A stretch of 64,000 bases of DNA, taken from assembly GCA_031841125.1 (NCBI GenBank), contig CM063109.1:62001-126000 (forward strand), written 5' to 3'. Positions 46,935 to 56,948 of the stretch are shown in pieces. The notes beneath the pieces are model-generated. The model saw only the letters and a list, made by a program, of their open reading frames with translations. It did not search any database and was not told the DNA's origin. Within the stretch, counting starts at the first letter, position 1; every line of letters starts with the position of its first letter. Both the position numbers and the translations under genes were made by a program. This stretch comes from Acanthococcus lagerstroemiae (Eukaryota > Arthropoda > Insecta > Hemiptera > Eriococcidae).

Positions 46935-47575
46935 AAAGAAACCCTCACTTTATGGAAGCAGGATTTGGGCCGCAACGAGTTCAGCCAGTTTCCTATTTTC
47001 TCGGAACTCCATCCGTTCGGTGACACACAAGTTTACTGTCAACACCTGAAGTCTTTGCACAAGGACTTCTCTGAACGTTTTGAGGATATTTTATTTCTGG
47101 AAATTCCTCAATGGGTCATGAATCCTTTTATCAATATTGAGACAGCAGCGGTTGAGGTTTAGGAAGAACTAGCTAAACTTTCAACAAATGAGACACCGAA
47201 AGCCAGATTCCACGAGGGTAATAGGCTCACGGAATTTTGGCTTTAAACCAACATCGCTCACTTGGAGGTCTGGTTGGCCGAGTGGATAGCGCGCTGGTCT
47301 CAGAATCCGGAGGTTCCTGGTTCGAGCCCACGTAGCAACTCGCTACATGTCGACCTAGGCCGGTTTTTCGGCAAGAAGTGAAGAGGGCTAAGACAGCCCT
47401 AACAGCCTCCCCGACGTCTCTGAGGTAATGCTCAAAAGGGCGGATTCCAGGGCTCGGGCTGAGAGCAAAATTAGAAAAGAAACATCGCTCACTTCCACCC
47501 TAGAGTGTGGGGCGTCGTGAAAAAGTTTTTGATTGCCTTCTCTTCTCCCTACGTCGTCGAACCGATCTTGTTCTT
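46935..47575 (+). pseudogene. hAT (Charlie/ZBED5-like) transposase remnant
   Basis: One frame reads NEFSQFPIFSEL...VYCQHLKSLHKDFSERFEDIL with IPQWVMNPF, a stop at 47160, then EELAKLSTNE...EFWL. The SINE insertion follows. After it the family sequence resumes as FHPRVWGVVKKFLIAFSSPY at about 47497-47560. This is the order found in the C-terminal half of Charlie/Buster-type hAT proteins. The catalytic region is missing and several stops are present. Confidence 0.8.
47264..47480 (+). mobile_element. tRNA-derived SINE with 14-bp TSD
   Basis: The head is tRNA-like: box A TGGCCGAGTGG and box B GGTTCGAGCCC, spaced as in a Leu/Ser-type tRNA but without a proper acceptor stem. An unrelated ~130-bp body follows, ending AAAATTAGAAAAG. 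The direct repeat AACATCGCTCACTT (47250-47263 and 47481-47494) flanks it exactly. It splits the hAT remnant, so it is younger than the hAT insertion. Confidence 0.93.
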
Positions 47576-47770
47576 TTGATTTGGTACGATAAAGTTCTGT
47601 TATCTGTTTTCATCGTTCTTCCAACTGCATTTTTCTTTCACTGATTTTAGTTTCTTAAGAAATTTTTTCTGAATCTTCATTCTTCCCATGATAGGGAGGG
47701 GGGCTTTAAACAATGTTCAGTTCCTCTGAGAGGGGTGGCTTAAAAAAGATTGAGAACCACAGTATTAGAC

Positions 47771-48995
47771 GGACAAAAGAGTTTCCAAGAATGAATTTAC
47801 ATCAGGATCCATTGCCGGAACGATCTGGTTAATGGACAATCTGTGATGCCTGATAGTTGAGTCTCAACAAACTATTCCTTGAAATTGGCACCAGCTCTGG
47901 CTCTAGAATAAACCTGAGGATGGTTCCACTCATCCTCCTACTTATCGCCAGCCTTTCTACCCTACGTCAGGGCATGGTGACTGCATGATTTTCCAGTCAC
48001 GCAGCGTTTAAGTAGTTCGCTATTGCCTTACTAGCGGTTTGCTGTTGTCTTAGAGCATCCCCTTCAACGTCAGTGCCGAAGCCACGTATGCGTACGCGAA
48101 TCGGCACTGGGGTGTTTCACAACGAACGTGCTACACCCAACATAGTACAGCACCAATCTTTCAGATATGGCGCTGCTTTATCTCTGAGAACAGGTGGGGA
48201 CAGCAGAGCACGCTATCTATCTACCCTGATTCGTACTGCGATTGCTCGCGAAGATGTTGCGACAGTAAAGCGAAACACCGGTTCACTAGTTTCCTGGCGC
48301 TCAGAATAAAACCCGAGTCACAAGGATGCGAGGTAGACACGATACCTCTTGACCACAGACTGCAGTAAATATTCGGCAACTGCCTCCAGCACCACACCAG
48401 TTTGAAAATTTTATACATCAGTCCCAGAAAGAAGGTATTTGTATGACTTCACCTCCGTCTCCATGTTGGGTAAGAGAGAAATGGATGAAGTCGTTCGAGA
48501 AAAGGCTGAGAGAGTGAATGGATACAAGAGGATAATGAAGATCCGCAGCCAGTAGGCCAGCATCAAAACCAGATTGGGTCTTGTTTTGGAAAAAAAATCT
48601 CAAGTTAGCTCCACATATGGCAAAAGATCTATCATACTGCCTCCAGTTCCAATTCCAGGTAACGTTGAGAATTTCATGCTCTAGATCTATTCACGAACGT
48701 TCATCTGGCTGCGACTCGCACGCATCCGTTATTAAAAAGTTCACTGCAAACTGTAGTGTCACACACAATACATTCTCATCACAAAAACGTCACTCTCACT
48801 CATTTTTTCCCTCTTCATTTCTTTCATTTGGCATAATTCATGGAGCAGAATGAACTTTTGTCAATGACAGACCCGCCTCCATATAGACACTTTTTTTTCG
48901 TTCCTCAAGAATATCCCCGTCATTATCAGATGTCGCTGTCATATTATATTTTCCGCTTAGACAAAAATGATGGCTGTCAATAGCAAACATGACCT
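47771..48995. other. No gene recognised
   Basis: Frames at 48073-48309 and 48418-48603 show no domain or exon structure. Confidence 0.45.
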
Positions 48996-49004
48996 AGTTT
49001 TCAA

Positions 49005-49987
49005 GGGGAGAAATCATTTGGGCGAGGTATGAAAAATTGCGCAAATTTAGTGTATTGTTTGGGCGAATGAAATGTTATCAATCGGGCGAACATGGTGCGC
49101 GCACATTTTATGGGTTGTGCATTTCACCTCTCGCAAAACTGGTTCAAGAAAATTGAGCTGACAAAGCGTTGATGCAGCATTATACCGAGAAAATTCTGAA
49201 ATTGGTAAGTGGTTGAAGTACACTTTTGGTTTGCTATATTTACCACCTGCCGGAGTTGCTGACGATTTTATCGATTTGATGACAATAGCTCCACCGGAAG
49301 TAACCAAGTATGCAAACTATCTGACAGACTCGTATATTGCACCAGACTCCGATTTCCCACCTTGTACATGGGCTGGTGTACCAACTTCTCTACCTCGAAC
49401 TACAAACGGTCCTGAATCCTTCCACAGCTCATTGAATAAAGAATTTTACCATCCGCAACCATCAGTTCACGCTGTCATAGTCACTCTACAAAACATTCAA
49501 GTCAGCACCCATTTAACAGTAAAGGGTATACAACGAGGCAACGTGAAGAAGCTGAAGCGAGAAACGGCAGCGAGAATAAGGATGGCGCAAGACTGCTGGA
49601 ATAAGTACCAAAATGCAGAAATAACTCGCTTGCACTACGTGAAAGTTCTAAGTTATCGTTACTCAGGAAAGAAAATTTGAGAAGTTTTGTGCAGTTGGTT
49701 AAAAGAAGTTTTTTTAAAAATAATGTTGATGGCAGACAGAACTACTGTACAGCATGTACTTTACTTATTTTTGAATGCAAATGGCGCAATATTTTTAACC
49801 GTACCGGTTTACTCGCTCGAGTACTCTGACAGTCCTCAGTCTGTGGAAAACGGGAAGGAAAATATTGTTCGCCCAAATGATACATCGATGAATTTATTTC
49901 AGTCGCCCAAAAAAGATCCATACACCTTTTCCGACACTCGCCCAATTGATACGCGGTTTCAGATTTTTTGCCCAAATGATTTTCCCC
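49005..49987 (+). mobile_element. 983-bp Mutator-like (MULE) element
   Basis: The TIRs are GGGGAGAAATCATTTGGGC and, reversed, GGGGAAAATCATTTGGGC. Further (T)TTGGGCGA words sit inside each end (49061, 49081; 49868, 49910, 49940). The flanks AGTTTTCAA (48996-49004) and GGTTTTCAG (49988-49996) match at 7 of 9, fitting a decayed 9-bp MULE TSD. The interior holds a transposase fragment. Confidence 0.8.
49115..49680 (+). pseudogene. MULE transposase C-terminal part
   Basis: The first piece (about 49117-49200, frameshifted) reads GCAFHLSQNWFKKIE, the C..H..Q block that follows the MULE catalytic core. The main frame then gives YRENSEIGKWLKYTF, LLYLPPAGVADDF, FPPCTWAGVPTSLPRTTNGP and ESFHSSLNKEF. 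These are the conserved post-catalytic blocks of FLYWCH-associated MULE proteins. It ends LSYRYSGKKI. The catalytic DDE part is absent from this internally deleted copy. Confidence 0.85.
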
Positions 49988-49996
49988 GGTTTTCAG

Positions 49997-51549
49997 TTTT
50001 GTAAGATGGTTTGCTACTATGCATTAGCCCAGTAGAATGCACCATGGAAAGATTTTATTTCATGCACAATCTACTGTTCTATTTTTCACCGTCATTTCAT
50101 ATCTTCAGAGGAAAAAAAAATGAAGCACTTATGCCAGAAGCAAGCAATCTTCAATAAAACCCCATTTCTGTTCCTCGATAGTGTCCACTGAATAGGAAAA
50201 TTTCACTGCGCAACAGAAGAGCTCTTTTCAAAGTGACTCGAGTAATCAGTTTTTTTTTTTCAGTTTTGTTCGGCAAGTGTTAGTCTGGCAAAGTATTTTC
50301 TGATTCTGTTCACGAGTCATTTACATAAAGGACTGATGTTGCCAATCCTGCAACAGCAATAAGGAAAGCCTCATTTTCCTAGGCTAGAGAATAACAAGGC
50401 TGGAAGGCAAAAATTGATAACTTTTTGATGATTTAGGCCACTTCGGAACAAAGCTCTTCAAATGACTGGCATGTTAGCTAAACACAGTGATTCATACTCA
50501 AATCGCCACGCAGTTGCTCATTGCGAAGAGAATGTGCTCTAAATTCTGAAACCAGAGCGCTGAGCGGCAGATCTACGATTTTATTTCTTTCTTAGTTTAT
50601 TCAATCTCGATACACGGGGAACACTTAATTCGCCTGGAGAAAAATAACAGCGAGGTGGTAAGTGCACCTGAAATTTAGAAAATTTCAAGGAAGGATCACA
50701 TGCCTCGAAATCCAAAAAGACGGACTGACTGACAGACTGAGGAATAGCAAACCACCGGAAAAGATAGACGGCAAATAATTAGACAAACCAATGACCAAAA
50801 GAGAGACTACCTCATCGGATGAATGGGTACTTATAAGCAAACAGACTGGTCTCCCCCCCCCCTCCCCGCCCAATAAAATACTACAGGATTCGAGAAAACG
50901 AACAGAGATTGTCAGACTGACTAATAAGAGACAAAATTACAGAAAATAAAGCGAGCACTATCGACCAAGGATCTGGCAATTGTGGGAATATGGATTTGGT
51001 TAATTAGTAGCCAATTAGTAGGAACTGCAAATTCTTTTCTTTCCTCGTTCGGCCCAAATAATTAAACAAATCGTAAGATGCTGACATATCCCCCGCCCCA
51101 CCCGTTTACTATGGGCTCCTGATCAACTTAACTACTCTCAAATTTCCAAATGCGGGCATTCTCGAGCGTTTGTTCCTCCAGGACTATCGCTTGGTATTTT
51201 TGAGAGGACACGCCACATGAAGCGAATAATTTCTGAGCATTTCCACAACGAATTATGCTTTGACTGATGAAAGGCAAGCCGGAGAGGGAAATTATACTTC
51301 ACTTAATTACACCATCGGCTTTTCTAACTCCTTAGAAAAAGGTCCATCGTCATACTCTAGTAAAAGGCGTATCAGGTTAATCGTTAGCATTATTTTATAT
51401 CTTGTTGAGGTGGGATGGGGGGATGTAACTGAACTCGTTTTTGATAATTGCGACCGGCTATAAATGGTAAAGTAGCACACAACGACTTTAATTACATTTT
51501 TCTGTTTTTGTAGGGGAGGGGGAGGGGTTGTTTATTTCATTTTTGATGC
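49997..51549. other. No gene recognised
   Basis: Short frames only. A GACTGACTGACAGACTGA patch is at 50720-50745. Confidence 0.45.
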
Positions 51550-51713
51550 TGTTCCGTACGTAACAACCTCTGGCGCTGCAGCACCACAGTGGGTTATGAC
51601 CTACATATTTATAAATGGGCAAAATTCAATTTCTTGTGCCGTTTTCCGTCCACGCGAATATTCAATTTAAGACCTCCTACAGTGCTACAAGGGCAGGGGT
51701 TACGTACGGAACA
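51550..51713. mobile_element. 164-bp MITE
   Basis: TGTTCCGTACGTAAC at the left is matched exactly in reverse at 51699-51713. Imperfect pairing (CTCTGGCGCTGCAGCAC against CCCTTGTAGCAC) continues inward. No coding capacity; TSD not resolved. Confidence 0.75.
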
Positions 51714-52011
51714 ACATTTAAAATTAAATGTGCTATTAAAAAGAACCGAATGATATGACTGAGCTGTTGTATGTTACTTTATCCATTACATTAGAGTACG
51801 AGTTACAGTCAAAATTATATTGACAATGAAATTAGCGACCCAAACACCACACCTCAAGCTGAAAATAGAGCTAATTTCGCTCACTTCTCAAATTTTTAGC
51901 CATCTGACTAGCGGGTTCAAACTCACTGAATTCATCTGGGTAGTCACATATACAAGTGTCTGCTTATCCACGTTGAGGAGGGCGTGTCATACGTCCAGGA
52001 AAGAAAGCAGG

Positions 52012-52184
52012 GATGCTCAAATTCCTTTCTCCTCGATTATTAGCAAATTTGCAAATTATTACTTTTCCCTGGTGGTAAAATTGGAAACTACAGGGAAACT
52101 GGTTTCTAATTTTACCACCAGGAAAAGTTAATAACTTATAAACGCGCTGATAATCGAAAGAAAAGGTGGTATAATTCGAGCATC
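52012..52184. mobile_element. Foldback MITE with ~75-bp arms
   Basis: The left arm reads GATGCTCAAATTC, CGATTATTAGC, then TTATTACTTTTCCCTGGTGG and TAAAATTGGAAAC. The right arm is the reverse complement with few mismatches. The loop is about 13 bases around 52095. Confidence 0.8.
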
Positions 52185-52553
52185 ACTATCTGGTATAAAG
52201 TAAACGGAACTTTTTCAGCAGGCAACATATACATACGCTGAAAATTCAAAATACTTCAGCAAGAAATTTCGGACTTCCCGCGTTACTTCAAGTTGATGGG
52301 CTTGTGCGACACTAACAAAGAATCAGCACAGTCAGAAATATGTAGAGAAGGTAGTACAAATATGGACCCCTGGGGGTAATTCGGACCCCTTCTAAATCTC
52401 GAGTTGTATCGAGCGCGCTCCGGTGCAAATGAACTGAATGTATCATATTTCTACCCAAATAACCGAGTACAGCATCTTCATTTCCTAAGATATTGTTATC
52501 AGGAGATACTTTTTTTTTTGGTTTCTGAACATTCTGTAAAATTTTTTCAGATA

Positions 52554-52980
52554 CAGTCGAACCTCTGTAAGTGGAATCTCTGGGGATCAAAACTTTTCTT
52601 CCACTTATCCGGGTTTTCACTTACATAAGTTCCACTTAGACAGGTAAGAAAAAAAAATTACTAATCCATGTTTATTCGGAAAAAAAGTTTTACTTACAAA
52701 AAATGTACTCTATGTACAAATAAATAAATTCGGCTGCGGGTATATTATTTCTTTCACTTACAGAGGTTAGATGTAGCCTACATTCCACTTGACAGAGGCA
52801 AATCAATGTAAAATGTATTCTACTTCCTTCGAAAAATATTCCACTTATGTAGGTTTTCTCTTCCACATACAGAGGTAAATTTACATGCAGTTAGACAGGC
52901 CAACTCATGGGGACAGCACTTTTGTGCCACTAATCCAGGTTCTCCATTTATACGGGTGCCACTTACGAAGGTTCAACTTG
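52554..52980. mobile_element. 427-bp pogo-like MITE
   Basis: The ends CAGTCGAACCTCTGTAAGTGG and (reversed) CAAGTTGAACCTTCGTAAGTGG are flanked by TA on both sides (52552-52553 and 52981-52982). The CAGT(C)GAACCTC-type end and TA target fit the pogo/Tigger group. GTTCCACTTA/CCACTTAT words repeat throughout. No transposase. Confidence 0.8.
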
Positions 52981-52982
52981 TA

Positions 52983-53598
52983 ATTATCAAGTTGTTGTTC
53001 AGATAGCCTATATAGAATAATGGGTCAGTGAAATTTGGTAAAATGTCGAAAAGTGTGTTTGGCTTTGCACTGCGCAAATGGGCTTGATGGAATTGGAATT
53101 ACATTTATTTTGACTGTCATATGCGGGTAATTAGGACCCCGCTCTTAAATCGGAGAAAAATTATGCAGGCATTTTGCTTTAAAGTGTTTTCTACTTGACA
53201 TTCATGCCGCAAAGGTAGCTTGGAGAATATACGGTGCAATGTCTAGGCTGGGTGGACCAGTAGTGGACACCGCTGATTGTCCAGACTGTGAAAATGACGC
53301 ATACACTTCCAATTCCTGTCGTGACGAATATAGTAGAATACTTGACAAGAGGGTAAAATGAGCTTTTGATAACAAGCGCAGAGTTTGTGAAACGAGCCGA
53401 AGGCGAGTTGAGCAATGGCACGAGTATGTCAATGGGAACGTATCCTCTTGTATTGTAAGTTATCTTTCTAAATACCTTGTGCTATATAAAGACAGAAATA
53501 AAACTGCTAAATTGATTTTCTATGCATACATCAAAAATGCGTTTTATGATTGTGTTAGTAAATTCTGATAACAGTCCACATAAATTAGGTTCTGACTA
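52983..53598. other. No gene recognised
   Basis: A GGGTAATTAGGACCCCGC segment (53128) repeats GGGTAATTCGGACCCC at 52374 in the same direction. These may be ends of one older element split by the pogo-like MITE. Overlapping minus-strand frames at 53191-53432 have no domain. Confidence 0.4.
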
Positions 53599-55207
53599 GG
53601 AAAAAAATCATAGAAAGCTGAAACTTGGTACATTGGTCTAATTAAGTGTCCTGAACAACATACTGAAAGTCCCTACGAATCCGGTGCCGGCGTCGTCCCC
53701 TAAGGGGAAAAAATGGGGGCGTAAAACAGTTTTTTTGCTTATATCTTGCTAGAATTTTAGTTTAGAAAAAAAAAGTTCAAACAAAAGTGATAGAGAATAA
53801 AAAAATACACAAGAAATGGTCTTACACATTTTTCCATAGAGTAAGTATCTGTCAAATAAATTAATGTCAAACGTTGAGATGTTTCCTATACACATGTATA
53901 CATTTAATACAACTTATTGTAATCCATGCGACGTAGACTTGTATGCATACGAGAAGATTTATTTCAAATACTCGCACCAGAGATGGAATGAAGAGAATCA
54001 CCCCCCCCCCCCTACTGCCTGAAACGTCAAATTATTCCCACTTCATACATAAATCAGAATTAAATTGAAAGAATTCGAAAATACATATAACATTGGATAT
54101 ACATATTATACAGAAATTATAAGGAAGATGTAAAATTTAATTATTCAGGCCCTTCAGAATTCAGTTCCAGTTCATAATTTGAACAATATGAACAGAGGCA
54201 GGCCTTAGAGCAGGTCAGTCCTATTTTACGGCTACCGCACTTCTGGCCGCAAGTGGCCTTCTTACATGAACAAAAAATTATTTTCAAAATATTTTCGGGC
54301 ACTGCAGTTGCGGTGGTTGGAATAGGTGTTAGTCCATTTTTCATCTTTCTCCAACCCCACTCTTCTGGATTCAATCTTAGACCAAGCCAAAGTTTGCACC
54401 TAGTAATATGCTCGCAGGAAATGTTGACGCGCAGCCGCAGCGGTTGGGGGAATCGAACATAAGTTAAATTTCTTCTTTCGTAAACCTTTTTGGGGAAACA
54501 TGTAAAGCAAAAATTGTCCAGCAAGAGCTCAAGGAAACATAATTCAAACTAGAGTCTTACTTCTACCTTTTTGAAAACATTCAAAGCGAAAATCGTTCAA
54601 TGAGACATTTAATGACGACGCTCCATAAATTACCAACTGCAACGATTTCATCAGTTGTTGCCCTAGAGTTGTACATTACTCGCAGCAATGTCTCTGGAAC
54701 ATTTTTCCTCAAGGTTGTAAATAATTTCCTATTCCCTGAAAATAATTTTTCTCCTCTTTCCTCTTTTCTTTCTTCCTTTTTTTCCCTTTTTAGCCGCAGA
54801 TCCATCGACCTCAGACGTATATATTGTTTGACAAAGTAAATAGAAATTAATGTACCTATTCATGCGTGCGCGAGTTTACATTGCATCGATTACAATAAGT
54901 TGCATTAAATGTACACATGGAGAAAACTTCTCAACGTTTGATATTAATTTATTGAACAAATACGCACTCTACGGGAAAATGTGTCAGAATATTTTTTGTG
55001 TATTTTTTTTATTCTCCATCACTTCTGTTGGAACTTTTTTTTTCAAACTCAAATTTTAGTATGATATAAGTAAACAACTGTTTTACGTCTCTATTTTTGC
55101 CCCCCAGGGGACGACGCTGGCACCGCATTCGTTTGGACTTTTAGTATGTTGTTCAGGATACTTAATTAGACCAATGTACCAAGTTTCAGCTTTCTACGAT
55201 TTTTTCC
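53599..55207 (-). mobile_element. ~1.6-kb element with ~130-bp TIRs, cut by gap
   Basis: The left arm is 53599-53730, starting GGAAAAAAATCATAGAAAGC, then TGAAACTTGGTACATTGGTC, and CGTCGTCCCC(T). The right arm 55078-55207 is its reverse complement at roughly 90 percent, and stops exactly at the N gap, so the outer end and TSD are unknown. The interior carries one plausible coding exon (54141-54524). I cannot assign a superfamily. Confidence 0.8.
54141..54524 (-). CDS. Cys-rich (CXC-like) protein fragment in the long-TIR element
   Basis: A 127-codon open frame has a basic first half with CKLWLGLRLNPEEWGWRKMK and a TPIPTT linker (TTATAVPENIL). A dense cysteine cluster follows (CSCKKATCGQKCGSRKIGL, then TCSKACLCSYC), reminiscent of tesmin/TSO1-like CXC zinc-binding repeats. 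Proteins with this layout occur as anonymous repetitive ORFs in arthropods (family impression, not checked). The start is uncertain; the frame may be a 3' exon of a larger transposon protein. Function unknown; DNA binding or zinc binding is a guess. Confidence 0.55.
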   Translation of the reverse strand: MLDNFCFTCFPKKVYERRNLTYVRFPQPLRLRVNISCEHITRCKLWLGLRLNPEEWGWRKMKNGLTPIPTTATAVPENILKIIFCSCKKATCGQKCGSRKIGLTCSKACLCSYCSNYELELNSEGPE

Positions 55208-55707
55208 NNNNNNNNNNNNNNNNNNNNNNNNNNNNNNNNNNNNNNNNNNNNNNNNNNNNNNNNNNNNNNNNNNNNNNNNNNNNNNNNNNNNNNNNNNNNN
55301 NNNNNNNNNNNNNNNNNNNNNNNNNNNNNNNNNNNNNNNNNNNNNNNNNNNNNNNNNNNNNNNNNNNNNNNNNNNNNNNNNNNNNNNNNNNNNNNNNNNN
55401 NNNNNNNNNNNNNNNNNNNNNNNNNNNNNNNNNNNNNNNNNNNNNNNNNNNNNNNNNNNNNNNNNNNNNNNNNNNNNNNNNNNNNNNNNNNNNNNNNNNN
55501 NNNNNNNNNNNNNNNNNNNNNNNNNNNNNNNNNNNNNNNNNNNNNNNNNNNNNNNNNNNNNNNNNNNNNNNNNNNNNNNNNNNNNNNNNNNNNNNNNNNN
55601 NNNNNNNNNNNNNNNNNNNNNNNNNNNNNNNNNNNNNNNNNNNNNNNNNNNNNNNNNNNNNNNNNNNNNNNNNNNNNNNNNNNNNNNNNNNNNNNNNNNN
55701 NNNNNNN
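55208..55707. other. Scaffold gap (500 N)
   Basis: 500 Ns adjoin the right arm of the long-TIR element. The fixed size suggests an unmeasured gap, possibly caused by the inverted repeat. Confidence 0.99.
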
Positions 55708-55899
55708 TCCAGTGCAGGGTTTAGGTAAACTGCCGCTGTGAGCAAAATTTTTCTTGCCGCCCTTAGCCCAAACTGTAAAAAACGAGCTTTCAACGCTCTG
55801 TGGTAAATTGTAGAACCTCTCTTTATACTCGACTAACTCGTACCAATATGTTGTGTCTCAATTATTATAGAATTAGGTACTTTTTTTTTCCTTTTCAAA

Positions 55900-56345
55900 T
55901 TTGCCGCCCTGTGCAAGTTCACAGTCAGCACATACGGTACATCCCCCTTGTAGAATTGTACACAGTGGACTTTGAAAAATGTCTCGACTTCTGCTTTTTC
56001 TTCATCGTTTCTAAGCATGATTCCATTGAGATGTTGTTTGAGTGGGGGCCGAACAGTAATAAGCCGATGGTGCAAGGTTGACGCTGTGTAAAGGATGGTC
56101 CATTACCACCACCCCACTTGCAAACTTTTCGAAATTGTAGGTCTTCCTACGAAATTCGGTGAACAACTGACTTCGATACATTCACTTCTCTGGCCAACTT
56201 ATGAATTTGATCTCCGATCAGCGTAAACGAGCTCTTCGATACGACGAATCACCTGCTCGTTGCTTGGTCATCCGCTTTGAGGATAATCCGCCAAACTTAC
56301 GATAACGGGATCGAATTTTGTGCACCATATTGATACTTGCTTCGA
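55900..56345 (-). pseudogene. Tc1/mariner transposase fragment, deleted
   Basis: The C-terminal piece reads VRPPLKQHLNGIMLRNDEEK, then VETFFKVHCVQFYKG, the usual end of a mariner transposase. Just upstream, in another frame, NLAPSAYY stands where SPDL.PSDY is expected. Further upstream is a decayed N-terminal region near 56345-56210. Most of the catalytic domain is deleted and frames are broken. Confidence 0.65.
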
Positions 56346-56787
56346 GAAATGGCATTCATACCCTCCCCCCCTTTTTTTTTACTTTACTAAACACCTAGGT
56401 CGGAGTTGAAAAATTTTTTTATGCGCAATGAAAACAAATTATTTCACGTATTCCGAGAGGTGTGCACACTGCTGTTAGGGCTATCGTGTTCGTTCAATTT
56501 TTGAAACCTTACTACAGCAGACAACGAGCCACCCTTATTGGCAGATGTTAGCCAAGTCTTCCCTGCTTCACCATGCGAAATCTCAGGTACCTAACTCACG
56601 TGGTTCGTTGTAGAGGAAAATGTGTACCTACCTTACTTAAGGGACAACTTTCGCAACTCGAATTAAATAAAAGAAAAAGTGAAAATAAACATTTTGCGAC
56701 CGTTGCGTAAGGCGACACTTCGTTTACCTACAAGCAGGAAAAATAGAACTGAAATAAAAGTACGCGTGTATAAAAACTACAGTACTG

Positions 56788-56793
56788 TTTATT
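56788..56793 (-). terminator. Polyadenylation signal of the desaturase gene
   Basis: AATAAA on the minus strand, about 155 bases after the stop codon. Other AT-rich candidates lie between, so this is one plausible site. Confidence 0.5.
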
Positions 56794-56948
56794 TTGACTT
56801 ATAATAATAAAAATGCTTTAAGATAATATTACAAAAAATAAATTAATAAAATGAAAACGTACAAAAATTTTCACAAAAAAACTATATTATGTAAAAAAAA
56901 AAAAAAAGGCAAGGTAACAAAGAAAAATAAATAAGATAAAAACTAAGT

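Larger units (their letters stand above)
46681..47762 (+). mobile_element. 1082-bp hAT element with TSD, carrying a SINE
   Basis: The TIRs are CAGTAGTTCTCAA and, reversed, CTGTGGTTCTCAA. The flanking direct repeat is TATTAGAC (46673-46680 and 47763-47770). The interior contains a ZBED5/Charlie-like transposase fragment and a tRNA-derived SINE (47264-47480). The element lies just upstream, in gene direction, of the bHLH exon, so it sits in a tango intron. Confidence 0.92.

Noticed and set aside
47264..47345. A functional tRNA-Leu/Ser gene
   Set aside because: Boxes A and B are good, but the acceptor stem does not pair, the sequence continues into an unrelated body, and a 14-bp TSD flanks the whole: it is a SINE.
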